Source: Clostridia bacterium
GTDB lineage: Bacteria > Bacillota > Clostridia > Lachnospirales > Lachnospiraceae
NCBI GenBank assembly: GCA_910574835.1
Contig: CAJTDE010000025.1
Location: forward strand, 1 to 64,000
DNA: 64,000 nucleotides
Direction of reading: 5' to 3'
Position numbers and translations under genes: made by a program. Below are positions 16,005 through 24,477 of this stretch, piece by piece; positions within the stretch are counted from its first letter, which is position 1, and every line of letters starts with the position of its first letter. The notes under the pieces were generated by a model, which was not told the DNA's origin, did no database searches, and saw only the letters and a program-made list of their open reading frames with translations.

Positions 16005-16020
16005 ACATGTTTAAACAAGT
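16005..16020. promoter_or_regulatory. TreR operator-like palindrome 3
   Basis: An exact repeat of operator 2 (ACATGTTTAAACAAGT), 35 bases downstream. Confidence 0.8.
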
Positions 16021-16038
16021 TAAGCGGAAATTTCAACC

Positions 16039-16401
16039 GGTAAAGTTGCAAAGGCGCACGAGAGAAACTTTTATGAGTGCCTTTCGAATAAAAGTTCCTC
16101 TCATCACAGGTGTGCCGAAGCGACTTTACCCTTTAGAGCCATTGGGCAGCAATTTCAACTGGTAAAGTCGCAAAGGCGCACGAGAGTAATTTTCATGAGT
16201 GCCCTTTCGAATGAAAGTTACTCTCACAATAGGTGTGCCGAAGCGACTTTACCCTTTAGAGCCATTAGGCAGCAATTTCAACCGGTAAAGTCGCAAAGGC
16301 GCACGAGAGGAACTTTTATGAGTGCCCTTTCGAATAAAAGTTACTCTCATCACAGGTGTGTCGAAGCGACTTTACCCTTTAGTGCCGTCGCGCAGCGACT
16401 T
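16039..16401 (+). repeat. Triple tandem array of family 1 leader hairpins upstream of treB
   Basis: Three hairpins at 16039-16130, 16161-16253 and 16284-16376, each GGTAAAGT(C/T)GC ... GCGACTTTACC, are separated by short tails (CTTTAGAGCCATT(G/A)GGCAGC). The third has the canonical tail and runs into AGGAGG before treB. In the second copy the inner stem is TTTTCAT/ATGAAAG instead of TTTTTAT/ATAAAAG, so both sides of one pair changed together. A short frame from the third copy (ATG at 16318) ends at 16428 and overlaps the treB start. Confidence 0.9.
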
Positions 16402-16420
16402 CAAATAGGAGGAACAGGAA

Positions 16421-18328
16421 ATGGGTAAGTATGCACAAGATGCAAAAGAGCTTCTCGGCCTGGTAGGAGGAAGAGAAAACATCGCGGCAGTATCACACTG
16501 CATGACCAGAATGCGTTTCGTACTGGCAGATCCGTCAAAGGCGGACATCCCCGGAATTGAAGCAATGAAAGTAGTGAAAGGAAGCTTCACACAATCAGGC
16601 CAGTTCCAGGTCATCATCGGCAATACCGTAGCAGATTTTTACAACGACTTCACAGCGGCAGCAGGCATAGAGGGCGTGTCCAAGGATGCGGTCAAGCAGG
16701 CCGCCAAGCAGAATCAGAACGTACTGCAGCGGATCGTAACCGCACTGGCGGAAATCTTTGCACCGCTGATTCCGGCCATTATCACCGGCGGTCTGATCCT
16801 GGGATTCCGCAACTGCATCGACAGCATGTATCTGTTTGAAAACGGCACCAAGACCCTCTGCGAGATCAGCCAGTTCTGGGCCGGAATCGACGGCTTCCTG
16901 TGGCTGATAGGAGAGGCGGTATTCCACATGCTTCCCGTAGGCATCTGCTGGTCCGTGACAAAAAAGATGGGCACCACACAGATGCTTGGAATCGTTCTCG
17001 GCCTGACCCTGGTATCCGGGCAGCTTTTAAATGCTTATGCCGTAGCGGGAACAGCGGCGGCCGACATTCCCAAGTGGAACTTCGGATTCATAGAAGTCAA
17101 TATGATCGGCTACCAGGCCCAGGTGCTTCCGGCTATCCTGGCGGCATTTACCCTGGTCTATCTGGAAAAATTCTTCCGCAGAATAACGCCCCAGGCAGTG
17201 TCCATGATCGTAGTTCCCTTCTTAAGCTTACTGCTGGCAGTCATGGCCTCCCATTTTGTCCTGGGACCAATCGGGTGGAAGATAGGCTCCGTTATCTCCT
17301 CCGTAGTGTTCGCCGGAATTACAGGCTCCTTTAAGGTTTTGTTCGGAGCAATCTTCGGCTTTGTCTATGCGCCCCTTGTAATAACCGGACTTCATCATAT
17401 GAGCAACGCCATAGACCTTCAGCTGATAGCAGATTATGAAATGACCATGCTGTGGCCCATGATCGCCTTATCCAACATCGCACAGGGTTCCGCAGTACTG
17501 GGAATGATACTGCTCCAGAAGAAAAATACCCAAGCCCAGGAGGTCAACGTACCGGCCTGCATTTCCTGCTACTTAGGCGTCACGGAGCCGGCCATCTTCG
17601 GTGTAAACCTCAAAAAAGGCTTCCCCTTTGTCTGCGGAATGATTGGCTCCGCCCTGGCAGGCATTGTCTGTGTGGCAACGGGAACAGCGGCCAATGCCAT
17701 CGGCGTGGGCGGCCTCCCGGGTATCCTGTCCATCCGGCCCGAATTTATGGGAAGCTTTGCAATCTGTATGGCGGCTGCGGTGGCAGTTCCCATGATACTC
17801 ACAATGGCAGTAGGAAAGAAAAAGCTGACAGCTTCGGAAAGAGGCGCAGCGGCGGCAGACGGCAGCGGGGACATACGAGAGCTGAAAGCATTTTTATCCG
17901 GGAAGGCAATTCCTTTAAAGGAGGTCAATGACGGCGTATTTTCAGAAGGGGTTATGGGCGAAGGTCTTGCCGTAATTCCCGAAAGCGAGATTTTATATGC
18001 ACCGGCAGACGCGGAGGTAACGGTGGTGATGGAGGATTCCCGCCATGCCTGCGGCCTGAGACTGGATAACGGGATGGAGGTTTTGTTACATATCGGCATT
18101 GATACCGTAGATATGAAGGGAGACGGGTTCAGCTATGCGGTAGCTGCCGGCCAGAGAGTGAAGGCAGGAGACGCCCTGATTCGGTTCAGCAGGAAAAAAA
18201 TCAAAGAATACGGCCATCCCGATGTAACCGTATGTATTATCACAGATCCGGGAAATGCGGAAAATATTCAGTTCCGCACAGGAATGGATGCGAAGGAGAA
18301 GGAAACCATACTTGCAACCTTTGCATAA
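16421..18328 (+). CDS. treB: PTS trehalose transporter, EIIBCA
   Basis: This membrane phosphotransferase imports trehalose and phosphorylates it to trehalose-6-phosphate. The 635 residues hold an EIIB domain with phospho-Cys27 (SHCMTRMRF), an EIIC domain of about ten helices (roughly 105-465, including ITGLHHMSNAIDLQ), and a C-terminal glucose-type EIIA domain with phospho-His557 (VLLHIGIDTVD). Having its own EIIA means no separate IIA is needed. The start at 16421 follows AGGAGGAACAGGAA, the end of the family 1 array. It forms an operon with treC (64-base gap) and is divergent from treR, whose operators overlap its promoter. Sucrose specificity is possible from sequence alone, but the context favours trehalose. 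Confidence 0.93.
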   Translation: MGKYAQDAKELLGLVGGRENIAAVSHCMTRMRFVLADPSKADIPGIEAMKVVKGSFTQSGQFQVIIGNTVADFYNDFTAAAGIEGVSKDAVKQAAKQNQNVLQRIVTALAEIFAPLIPAIITGGLILGFRNCIDSMYLFENGTKTLCEISQFWAGIDGFLWLIGEAVFHMLPVGICWSVTKKMGTTQMLGIVLGLTLVSGQLLNAYAVAGTAAADIPKWNFGFIEVNMIGYQAQVLPAILAAFTLVYLEKFFRRITPQAVSMIVVPFLSLLLAVMASHFVLGPIGWKIGSVISSVVFAGITGSFKVLFGAIFGFVYAPLVITGLHHMSNAIDLQLIADYEMTMLWPMIALSNIAQGSAVLGMILLQKKNTQAQEVNVPACISCYLGVTEPAIFGVNLKKGFPFVCGMIGSALAGIVCVATGTAANAIGVGGLPGILSIRPEFMGSFAICMAAAVAVPMILTMAVGKKKLTASERGAAAADGSGDIRELKAFLSGKAIPLKEVNDGVFSEGVMGEGLAVIPESEILYAPADAEVTVVMEDSRHACGLRLDNGMEVLLHIGIDTVDMKGDGFSYAVAAGQRVKAGDALIRFSRKKIKEYGHPDVTVCIITDPGNAENIQFRTGMDAKEKETILATFA

Positions 18329-18392
18329 TTCGGAAATTCTGAATGAAAGATAGAAGCTGACAGACATTAAAAGTGAGAGAGGAGAGACTTCC

Positions 18393-20039
18393 ATGTTGGA
18401 TCTCGGCGAAAAGACAGTATACCAAATCTATCCAAAATCCTTCCGCGACGCCGACGGCGACGGCTTTGGAGATTTGCGGGGAATTATCGAAAAATTAGAT
18501 TATTTACAGGGCCTGGGAGTGGACTATCTGTGGCTGACACCGGTATTTCCCTCACCCCAGAATGACAACGGCTACGACGTGGCGGATTACTGCGCCATCG
18601 ATCCCCGGTTCGGCACGATGGCGGATATAGAGGAATTGATTTCCCAGAGTGAAAGGCGTGGGCTTAAGGTGATGCTTGATATGGTATTCAACCACACCTC
18701 CACCTTCCACGAGTGGTTTCAAAAAGCCCTGGCCGGGGATAAGGAATACCAGGACTACTATATTTTCAGGGAGGGGAGCGGGGAAGAGCCTCCTACCAAC
18801 TGGCAGTCCAAGTTCGGCGGTCCGGCCTGGGAATACGTTCCCTTTCTTGGGAAATGGTATTTGCACCTTTATGACGTCACCCAGGCGGATCTGAACTGGA
18901 AAAATCCCCGCGTGCGGGAGGAATTGAAGGGGGTGATCCGCTTCTGGAAGGAAAAAGGCGTCAAAGGCTTCCGGTTTGATGTGGTGAACCTTATCTCCAA
19001 GCCGGAGCATTTTGAAAATGATTTTCAGGGAGACGGGCGGCGGTTTTATTCGGACGGTCCTCATATTCACGAATATCTGAAAGAGCTTGTCCGGGACACG
19101 GGCATTGGGGAAATGATGACTGTGGGAGAAATGTCCTCCACCCATTTAGAAGACTGCATCCGCTATTCCAATCCTCAGGAACAGGAGCTGTCCATGTGCT
19201 TTCAGTTCCATCATCTGAAAGTGGATTATAAGAACGGGGAGAAATGGAGCCTGACGGAACCGGACCGGATGGAGCTGAAACGGCTTTTCGAAGAGTGGCA
19301 GACGGGAATGCAGCGTGGACATGGATGGAATGCTCTTTTCTGGTGCAACCACGATCAGCCGCGCATTGTATCCCGGTTTGGGGATGAGGGACCTTATTGG
19401 AAGGAGTCAGCCAAGATGCTTGGTTCCTGTATTCATCTGATGCAGGGAACGCCCTATATTTACCAGGGGGAAGAGCTGGGCATGACCAATCCTCATTTCC
19501 GGGAAATCGGGCAGTATCGGGATGTGGAGAGCCTCAATTATTATGAGATTCTTCTCGGACAGGGAAAGACAGAGGAGGAGGCGCTTCAGATTCTGGCTGC
19601 GCGTTCCCGCGATAACAGCCGAACGCCTATGCAGTGGTCCGGGGAGGCCAACGGGGGATTCACCGAAGGAACACCCTGGATAGAACCGGCCGGGAATTAT
19701 GGGGAAATCAATGCGCGGATGCAGGCGGAGGATGAAGATTCCATTCTTCATTTCTATAAGACGCTCATTCGGATACGGAAGGAAAAGGCTTTGATTTCAA
19801 AAGGAAGCATTGCGTTTCTTATGCAGGATAATTCGGATGTACTGGCTTATAGCCGGGCTTACCGGGATGAGGAGCTGATTGTACTAAACAATCTGACGGA
19901 CCGGGAGATTACCGTATCCGCAGAACCGGCCTGGAGCAGATATGAGAAGCTTTTGGGAAATTATGAGGGATGCCGACTGGAAGGCGGAAGCGTTGTGCTG
20001 CGGCCGTTTGAGACGATAGCATTGGAGAAACAGGGGTAG
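18393..20039 (+). CDS. treC: Alpha,alpha-phosphotrehalase (trehalose-6-phosphate hydrolase), GH13
   Basis: It cleaves imported trehalose-6-phosphate to glucose and glucose-6-phosphate in the cytoplasm. The 548 residues carry the GH13 motifs DMVFNHTSTFHEWF, GFRFDVV (nucleophile Asp), TVGEMSS (acid/base Glu) and CNHDQPR. The CNHDQPR form is typical of TreC, whereas oligo-1,6-glucosidases usually read ENHDxxR as in the 4893 gene. GAGAGGAGAGACTTCC precedes the start. It is the second gene of the treBC operon and ends 80 bases before a strong hairpin. Confidence 0.93.
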   Translation: MLDLGEKTVYQIYPKSFRDADGDGFGDLRGIIEKLDYLQGLGVDYLWLTPVFPSPQNDNGYDVADYCAIDPRFGTMADIEELISQSERRGLKVMLDMVFNHTSTFHEWFQKALAGDKEYQDYYIFREGSGEEPPTNWQSKFGGPAWEYVPFLGKWYLHLYDVTQADLNWKNPRVREELKGVIRFWKEKGVKGFRFDVVNLISKPEHFENDFQGDGRRFYSDGPHIHEYLKELVRDTGIGEMMTVGEMSSTHLEDCIRYSNPQEQELSMCFQFHHLKVDYKNGEKWSLTEPDRMELKRLFEEWQTGMQRGHGWNALFWCNHDQPRIVSRFGDEGPYWKESAKMLGSCIHLMQGTPYIYQGEELGMTNPHFREIGQYRDVESLNYYEILLGQGKTEEEALQILAARSRDNSRTPMQWSGEANGGFTEGTPWIEPAGNYGEINARMQAEDEDSILHFYKTLIRIRKEKALISKGSIAFLMQDNSDVLAYSRAYRDEELIVLNNLTDREITVSAEPAWSRYEKLLGNYEGCRLEGGSVVLRPFETIALEKQG

Positions 20040-20120
20040 CCCGACGGAGCAGGCCATTACACAAAGGCTGCATTTTACACCCATGCCGATTATTCTATCG
20101 GTAAGGATCGTAATAAGACA

Positions 20121-20163
20121 CAGCTATAGCCGCACTCCCGACAAAAGGATGCGGCTATAGCTG
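20121..20163 (+). terminator. Terminator after treC
   Basis: CAGCTATAGCCGCA and TGCGGCTATAGCTG form a perfect 14-base-pair stem with a 15-base loop. No long T run follows, so it may work as a 3'-end stabiliser. Confidence 0.6.
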
Positions 20164-20203
20164 CAACTAACTAATCGGGCTGACCGGATTTGTTCCCCTT
20201 TTT

Positions 20204-20674
20204 TCAATCATTTCCGTTGTCCTTTGTCTGAAACAATTTTCCATTCATTTTTCTTACATTGATCTTGCCTATGATATACAGCGTTATCCATATAATTACA
20301 AAAATGAAAACAAAAATTTCAAAATAGATTAAAAATCCGACTACGCTATGTTTCATCCAAAATGCAAAATAAGCGATTGGCAGCATGATTACCGAAATAA
20401 TTGAAAAGTAAATTCCGATCTGCTTTACAATGCTCCAGCTCTCTATTTCCCATATTACGGAGCTTGCCGCAAATCCGGTTCCTAATATTCCGCAAAGAAC
20501 GGTTTGTAAAATAACAGCGTTGATTTCATTTCCCATAGCGGATATCAGTTCAGGTGCACAAGGCGAGTAGTAGCCGTTTGCCAAAGCAAGAGAAAGCAGG
20601 ATTGTAATTAAATATCCGATTGCAATTCCCATTGGAAATCCGAAAAGACTGCGCATTATGATTTTCTTTTTCAT
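20204..20674 (-). CDS. DUF3021 family membrane protein
   Basis: A 156-residue protein with four hydrophobic helices (about 12-32, 50-72, 85-105 and 115-137) and a basic C-terminal tail. DUF3021 proteins are regularly encoded directly after LytTR regulators in Firmicutes, and here the gap to the LytTR gene is ten bases. The partner role is probably membrane control of the regulator, by analogy to other LytTR/membrane inhibitor pairs. The start ATG at 20674 has GAGGTGAAGATT upstream; an in-frame GTG three codons earlier is the alternative. Confidence 0.8.
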   Translation of the reverse strand: MKKKIIMRSLFGFPMGIAIGYLITILLSLALANGYYSPCAPELISAMGNEINAVILQTVLCGILGTGFAASSVIWEIESWSIVKQIGIYFSIISVIMLPIAYFAFWMKHSVVGFLIYFEIFVFIFVIIWITLYIIGKINVRKMNGKLFQTKDNGND

Positions 20675-20684
20675 AATCTTCACC

Positions 20685-21125
20685 TCATATTCCTAATATC
20701 TTTTTTAGCTTTGGAACATAGCGTCTGGATACATATGTTGTGATTCCGTTTGATAATTTAACACAAATTGTACCTGTAAAACTCAAATCAAAATTATTGA
20801 CTTTTTTTAAGTTGATAATCTCCGAATTTGATATGCGGATGAATTGATTGGAAGGCAATCGTTCTTCTGCCTCATATAATCTAAGCTGAAGAGTATATTC
20901 ACCTTTGCCGGTAACTGCGAAAACTTTTCCCGAATTTGCGTAAATGCGAATCAAATCGGCCGGTTCCAATATTTCAATTTTTTCATCTTTATAGCCGGGA
21001 ATTATTTGTGAGACATTTTCCGAAAGTTTTTTAACAATGCTGCTCACCTCATCTGTCATGGAAGCAGTCAGTATGATTATTTTAGGGTCGGTATAGGAAC
21101 TGTCAATTTTAATTTCGACCTGCAT
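20685..21125 (-). CDS. LytTR domain transcriptional regulator
   Basis: A 146-residue regulator without a receiver domain. The N-terminal part (about 1-45) is a small alpha/beta segment, and the C-terminal LytTR DNA-binding domain includes YTLQLRLYEAEERLPSNQFIRIS and NFDLSFTGTICVKLSNG. The ATG at 21125 follows GAGGTGATTCCC. The promoter lies just upstream (TTGAAA, 17 bases, TATAAT), and ACTATTG is repeated around it (ACTATTG AAAATTCATTGAA ACTATTG). This could be a LytTR direct-repeat operator for autoregulation. It is transcribed with the DUF3021 gene. Confidence 0.85.
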   Translation of the reverse strand: MQVEIKIDSSYTDPKIIILTASMTDEVSSIVKKLSENVSQIIPGYKDEKIEILEPADLIRIYANSGKVFAVTGKGEYTLQLRLYEAEERLPSNQFIRISNSEIINLKKVNNFDLSFTGTICVKLSNGITTYVSRRYVPKLKKILGI

Positions 21126-21156
21126 GGGAATCACCTCTTTTTTTCTTTATAGCGCC

Positions 21157-21185
21157 ATTATAAAGAGTGCGGACAATAGTTTCAA
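21157..21185 (-). promoter_or_regulatory. Promoter of the LytTR/DUF3021 operon
   Basis: On the minus strand TTGAAA, 17 bases, TATAAT. Two ACTATTG repeats overlap and precede the -35 element. Confidence 0.7.
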
Positions 21186-21260
21186 TGAATTTTCAATAGT
21201 CGGTCGATTTCAAAGCACAACTGGTTAAAATGTATTTCACAGTTTTTAAGCATGAGCAAC

Positions 21261-21283
21261 GGCAGAGATTTCTCTCTGCCGCC
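21261..21283 (-). terminator. Short hairpin downstream of the 21348 gene
   Basis: GGCAGAGA and TCTCTGCC form a stem in the gap between the acetyltransferase end and the LytTR promoter. There is no T run, so support is modest. Confidence 0.4.
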
Positions 21284-21347
21284 CTTTGCGTATAAAAGAT
21301 GATTGATAACTTGTGGAGAACAATTATTACTCATGAATTAATGGTTC

Positions 21348-21755
21348 TTAAATCAGAATGTCTTTACTTAAGAACAGCTCCATAGGCTGTGCATACCCTG
21401 GGGTATCAATCAAAAGGCCGCCGCAGTCCCGGTAGCCTGATTTCCGGTAAAAATGCTGCGCTGCTTCGTCAACCTGCGTGGAGGTGAGAACCATACCGAA
21501 TCCCTGGGTTCTCATATCATTTTCCCAATATTCCAGAAGCTTCCGGCCGTAGCTTTGTCCCCGAAAGCCGGGAGCGATAAAAAGCATTGTGCAAAAAGGT
21601 ATTTGATCCCAGAACAGATTGAAGCGGAGCAGTCCGATTGGCTGTCCCTCCTTTATCAAAACATAGCCCTGTCTGCTTCGAACCTTATTTTCGTACTCCT
21701 TTTCCGGAAGATGCTTATCAAGGCTGAACCAGAAGCTTTTATCACTCATCTGCAT
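21348..21755 (-). CDS. GNAT family N-acetyltransferase, start uncertain
   Basis: The GNAT core is clear: KEGQPIGLLRFNLFWD, then the acetyl-CoA loop APGFRGQSYGRKLL, then STQVDEAAQHFYRKSGYRDCGG. The first plausible start is the ATG at 21755, giving about 135 residues. The open frame continues upstream into the end of the alpha/beta hydrolase gene. The residues before Met (DKIRY) look like the normal beginning of this family, but no start codon precedes them outside the hydrolase. So the true N terminus may have been lost at a junction, or the start may be coupled to the hydrolase stop at 21793. Confidence 0.75.
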   Translation of the reverse strand: MQMSDKSFWFSLDKHLPEKEYENKVRSRQGYVLIKEGQPIGLLRFNLFWDQIPFCTMLFIAPGFRGQSYGRKLLEYWENDMRTQGFGMVLTSTQVDEAAQHFYRKSGYRDCGGLLIDTPGYAQPMELFLSKDILI

Positions 21756-21792
21756 ATATCGGATTTTATCGAAGGTCTGTTCGCTGTTAGTT

Positions 21793-22584
21793 TTACTGGC
21801 CTGCACTTTTCCAAAATTCCTCCATTGTTTTATTAAATTCCCGGGGAACATCCATATTAACACAGTGTCCCGCATTTTCAAAAAGAACTACGGTGCAATC
21901 GGGTTCATTGCTTTTCCATGCTTTTATGGCCTCTAATTCCATTGGAATATCAAATTTTCCGCAGCCGATCAGCAAAGGATAATTCCTTTGTTCGGTTTTA
22001 TACTTGTTTACCATACGATGGAGCGTTGCCAGAAACATAAAGGACTTTTTGGGAAAGTGTATATTCATATCAAAAAATTCATTTTGAGCCTGGGAAGTAT
22101 ATGCGGAAATTTTCTTGTTTGCTTTTGCAAACCATTTCACTGAAAAGAGCGCTTTGAGCATCATCAGTTTTTGCCTGGCGCTGTTTTCATTTTTCATTTT
22201 TGTGTCAAAATGATTGATGTCATATCCTCCGAAGCAAGCAAGTGAGCTTACCGCATTCGGATAGCGATTGGCAAAGTCCTGTGCCAAAACCGCGCCCAGG
22301 GAAATACCGATTATGTGTATTTTATCAATGCTTTCCGTTTTTAAGATGTCAGATATCCACTTTGACATTTTATCGATGGCGTCGCCTTTTTGAGTATCCG
22401 TTGACTGTCCGTGACCAATGATGTCGATGGCCAGAAGGTTATATTTATGTTCAAAATATTCAAACTGTGCTTTGAACATATTGTGATTGACGAAAGCGGC
22501 GTGGATAAATAGTATCCATTCGGCTTGCCCGGTCCTGCTTACGAAATATGTAATTGGTGAATTGGCTGACTTGATTGGTTTCAT
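21793..22584 (-). CDS. Alpha/beta hydrolase
   Basis: A 263-residue cytoplasmic alpha/beta hydrolase. Landmarks are FIHAAFVNHNMF (oxyanion region), DIIGHGQSTDT, and the nucleophile elbow GISLGAVLAQDF with Ser about 94. The acid is in GCGKFDIPMELEA, and the catalytic His is in ENAGHCVNMDVP. The substrate cannot be assigned; esterase or lactonase types share this layout. It has a GGAAT-like ribosome site. The acetyltransferase follows on the same strand, so the two may form one transcript. Confidence 0.85.
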   Translation of the reverse strand: MKPIKSANSPITYFVSRTGQAEWILFIHAAFVNHNMFKAQFEYFEHKYNLLAIDIIGHGQSTDTQKGDAIDKMSKWISDILKTESIDKIHIIGISLGAVLAQDFANRYPNAVSSLACFGGYDINHFDTKMKNENSARQKLMMLKALFSVKWFAKANKKISAYTSQAQNEFFDMNIHFPKKSFMFLATLHRMVNKYKTEQRNYPLLIGCGKFDIPMELEAIKAWKSNEPDCTVVLFENAGHCVNMDVPREFNKTMEEFWKSAGQ

Positions 22585-22677
22585 TGCTTTTTATTCCTCA
22601 TTTCATCAAGAAGTTGCTGATACTACTCGATATTATTGTTAGTAACATTGTTATTATGTTCTCTTTTTTCGATTAAG

Positions 22678-22788
22678 TCAATCAATAATAGAAGGGGCAA
22701 GAATTAAAACTCTGTCTTTAATTGTGCCATGATACCCTGTGCCTGCTTCACATGCTTTGTGGGCTTTATTATAAATATGCTTGTTCAT
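22678..22788 (-). CDS. Candidate small protein, 36 residues
   Basis: A short frame starts MNKHIYNKAHKAC and ends SIID. Its ATG at 22788 has a perfect GGAGG seven bases upstream (GGAGGTCTTTGAT). It fills part of the 347-base gap between the hydrolase and the methyltransferase. There is no signal peptide, and the sequence is mildly basic. I recognise no family. It could be a real small protein or the surviving start of a lost gene. Confidence 0.4.
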   Translation of the reverse strand: MNKHIYNKAHKACEAGTGYHGTIKDRVLILAPSIID

Positions 22789-22931
22789 ATCAAAGACCTC
22801 CGGTATAATAGATTCACATCGTTTTCCTTTTTGGGAACAGAACAAAAGCAATTAAGCTCCCATAGCATTTTGGCACAATGGAGCTATCATGTAAAAAATG
22901 CAGAATGAATACGGACAGGAGGGCATAAACC

Positions 22932-23579
22932 GTGAATCAAAAAGAATACTGGAATCAGGTATCCGCAACCAAAGAATTTACTACCCCGTTTCATATAACA
23001 GAGTTTGAAAAATATGTGGGAAAGGACGCGCGGATTCTTGATGTGGGATGCGGATACGGCCGCACGCTTCAGGAGCTGCATGAGCTTGAATTTCGTCATT
23101 TGGCGGGAATAGATTTTTCCAAGGGAATGATCGAACGGGGCAGGGCGCAATTTCCCTGCCTGGATTTGAGGGTGCAGGAAACGGAGAAAATTGATTTTCC
23201 TGACGAGAGCATGGACGCTGTTCTGCTGTTTGCTGTTTTAACATGCATCTGGGAAGATTCGGATCAGAAAGCGCTTGTCCGGGAGATAGAGCGAGTATTA
23301 AAGCCCGGCGGTGTCCTATATGTAAATGATTTCCTTATCAATCAAGACGAGCGGAATAAAAAGCGTTACACAGAGTACGCGCCCAGGTACGGAACCTACG
23401 GCGTCTTTGAACTGCCGGAGGGAGCCGTCCTGCGGCACCATGATGAGGCGTGGATTCAAAACCTGCTTTCGGGCTTTGAAACATTACGGTATGAACATCT
23501 GAGCTTTACCACCATGAACGGCAATCGCTCAAATGGTTTCTATTTTCTTGGAAAAAAGGTTTCTGTTCGTCCCTGTTGA
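22932..23579 (+). CDS. Class I SAM-dependent methyltransferase
   Basis: A 215-residue methyltransferase of the Methyltransf_11/25 type. Motif I is ILDVGCGYGRT (about residues 35-45), an acidic motif II follows near IDFSKGMIERG, and motif post-I/III is in LFAVLTCIWEDSDQ and EIERVLKPGGVLYVND. It uses S-adenosylmethionine; the acceptor is unknown. The GTG start at 22932 follows GGACAGGAGGGCATAAACC. It is monocistronic. The family 2 repeat begins 70 bases after its stop. Confidence 0.85.
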   Translation: MNQKEYWNQVSATKEFTTPFHITEFEKYVGKDARILDVGCGYGRTLQELHELEFRHLAGIDFSKGMIERGRAQFPCLDLRVQETEKIDFPDESMDAVLLFAVLTCIWEDSDQKALVREIERVLKPGGVLYVNDFLINQDERNKKRYTEYAPRYGTYGVFELPEGAVLRHHDEAWIQNLLSGFETLRYEHLSFTTMNGNRSNGFYFLGKKVSVRPC

Positions 23580-23650
23580 CAAATTGCCAACCATTCTTGG
23601 TAGCTTTTTAGCCCTGTAAATCTTATACTCACATCATCGAAACAAAAAAG

Positions 23651-23777
23651 ATATTATGGAACTGGAAAACAGTAATATTCCTCATAATGCACAAATCAAT
23701 TTACAGGCACATGTATCTGTGACTGAAAATCGATTTCATACCAGTGTATTATGAGGAATATTACGGAACTGGAATAG
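23651..23777 (+). repeat. Family 2 leader hairpin upstream of the XRE regulator
   Basis: ATATTATGGAACTGGAA at 23651 and ATATTACGGAACTGGAA at about 23758 flank a hairpin. GTAATATTCCTCATAATGCAC (23672-) pairs with GTGTATTATGAGGAATATTAC (-23764). The inner part holds a second small stem (CACA/TGTG, near 23708-23722). The right border runs into AATAGGAGG, the ribosome site of the next gene. The stem sequence differs from the 53168 copies yet still pairs. Confidence 0.85.
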
Positions 23778-23790
23778 GAGGCGTAGTAAC

Positions 23791-24189
23791 ATGAAATTTA
23801 ATGAAAAGCTTTTGGAGTTGCGTAAAAAACAAGGTTTATCCCAGGAGGAATTGGGAATGGAGCTGCAGGTATCCAGGCAGACGATCTCGAAATGGGAAGC
23901 AGCTCAGTCATATCCGGACTTTCAGCGGCTTGTAATGCTCAGCGATTACTTCGGCATGTCCCTGGATGAACTGGTAAAGGACTTAGACGTGCAGGATGTA
24001 CGGGACCGGAAGCTGACGGATGAAAAGGTGGCTTCTATGTATTCCGATGTTGAAACCGCCAAAGAATTTGTGAAAAAATTCTACAAGTTTATCTGCTATT
24101 TTGGAATATTTGTTATCCTTTTTTGCGTGATTGTCTTTGTCATACACCTGATCTTTCCCGATATTCCGGGGCTTTGCGAGACATACTAG
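23791..24189 (+). CDS. XRE family transcriptional regulator with C-terminal membrane helix
   Basis: A 132-residue protein. The N-terminal HTH_3 domain (about residues 5-60) reads LRKKQGLSQEELGMELQVSRQTISKWEA. A linker follows, and one membrane helix lies at about 103-125 (FGIFVILFCVIVFVIHLIF). Membrane-tethered Cro/CI-type regulators of this form are frequent in Firmicutes; the signal is unknown. The start follows AGGAGGCGTAGTAAC supplied at the edge of the family 2 repeat. A terminator follows. Confidence 0.88.
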   Translation: MKFNEKLLELRKKQGLSQEELGMELQVSRQTISKWEAAQSYPDFQRLVMLSDYFGMSLDELVKDLDVQDVRDRKLTDEKVASMYSDVETAKEFVKKFYKFICYFGIFVILFCVIVFVIHLIFPDIPGLCETY

Positions 24190-24192
24190 AAA

Positions 24193-24243
24193 TTCGGACG
24201 CATTTTGCATCTTTGCTCCGGCAGTCTGCATAATGCGTCCGTT
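24193..24243 (+). terminator. Terminator after the XRE regulator
   Basis: GGACGCATTTTGCA pairs with TGCATAATGCGTCC and is followed by GTTAATCTTTTG. Confidence 0.6.
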
Positions 24244-24477
24244 AATCTTTTGTTTGCTGCAATAACTACTTGTCCCTGCATGACAAAGACCGTTGGCTTT
24301 TAAAAACAACATGACGAAACATCTTGCCTGATAACTACCAGTTATTCGTATGTAGGAATATGCATTTATTTCAAATGTTAAGCAGTGGGAACATTTTTCG
24401 AAAAGGAAGTCTTTATTTCGGAATTTTCAGAATGTGCAAATATTGTTTAATAATAGAAGACAAAGGGGTGAATTTCG

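Noticed and set aside
16195-16428. A 77-codon protein encoded within the family 1 array
   Set aside because: The frame spans two repeat copies and breaks in other copies, so it is more likely a by-product of the hairpin sequence.
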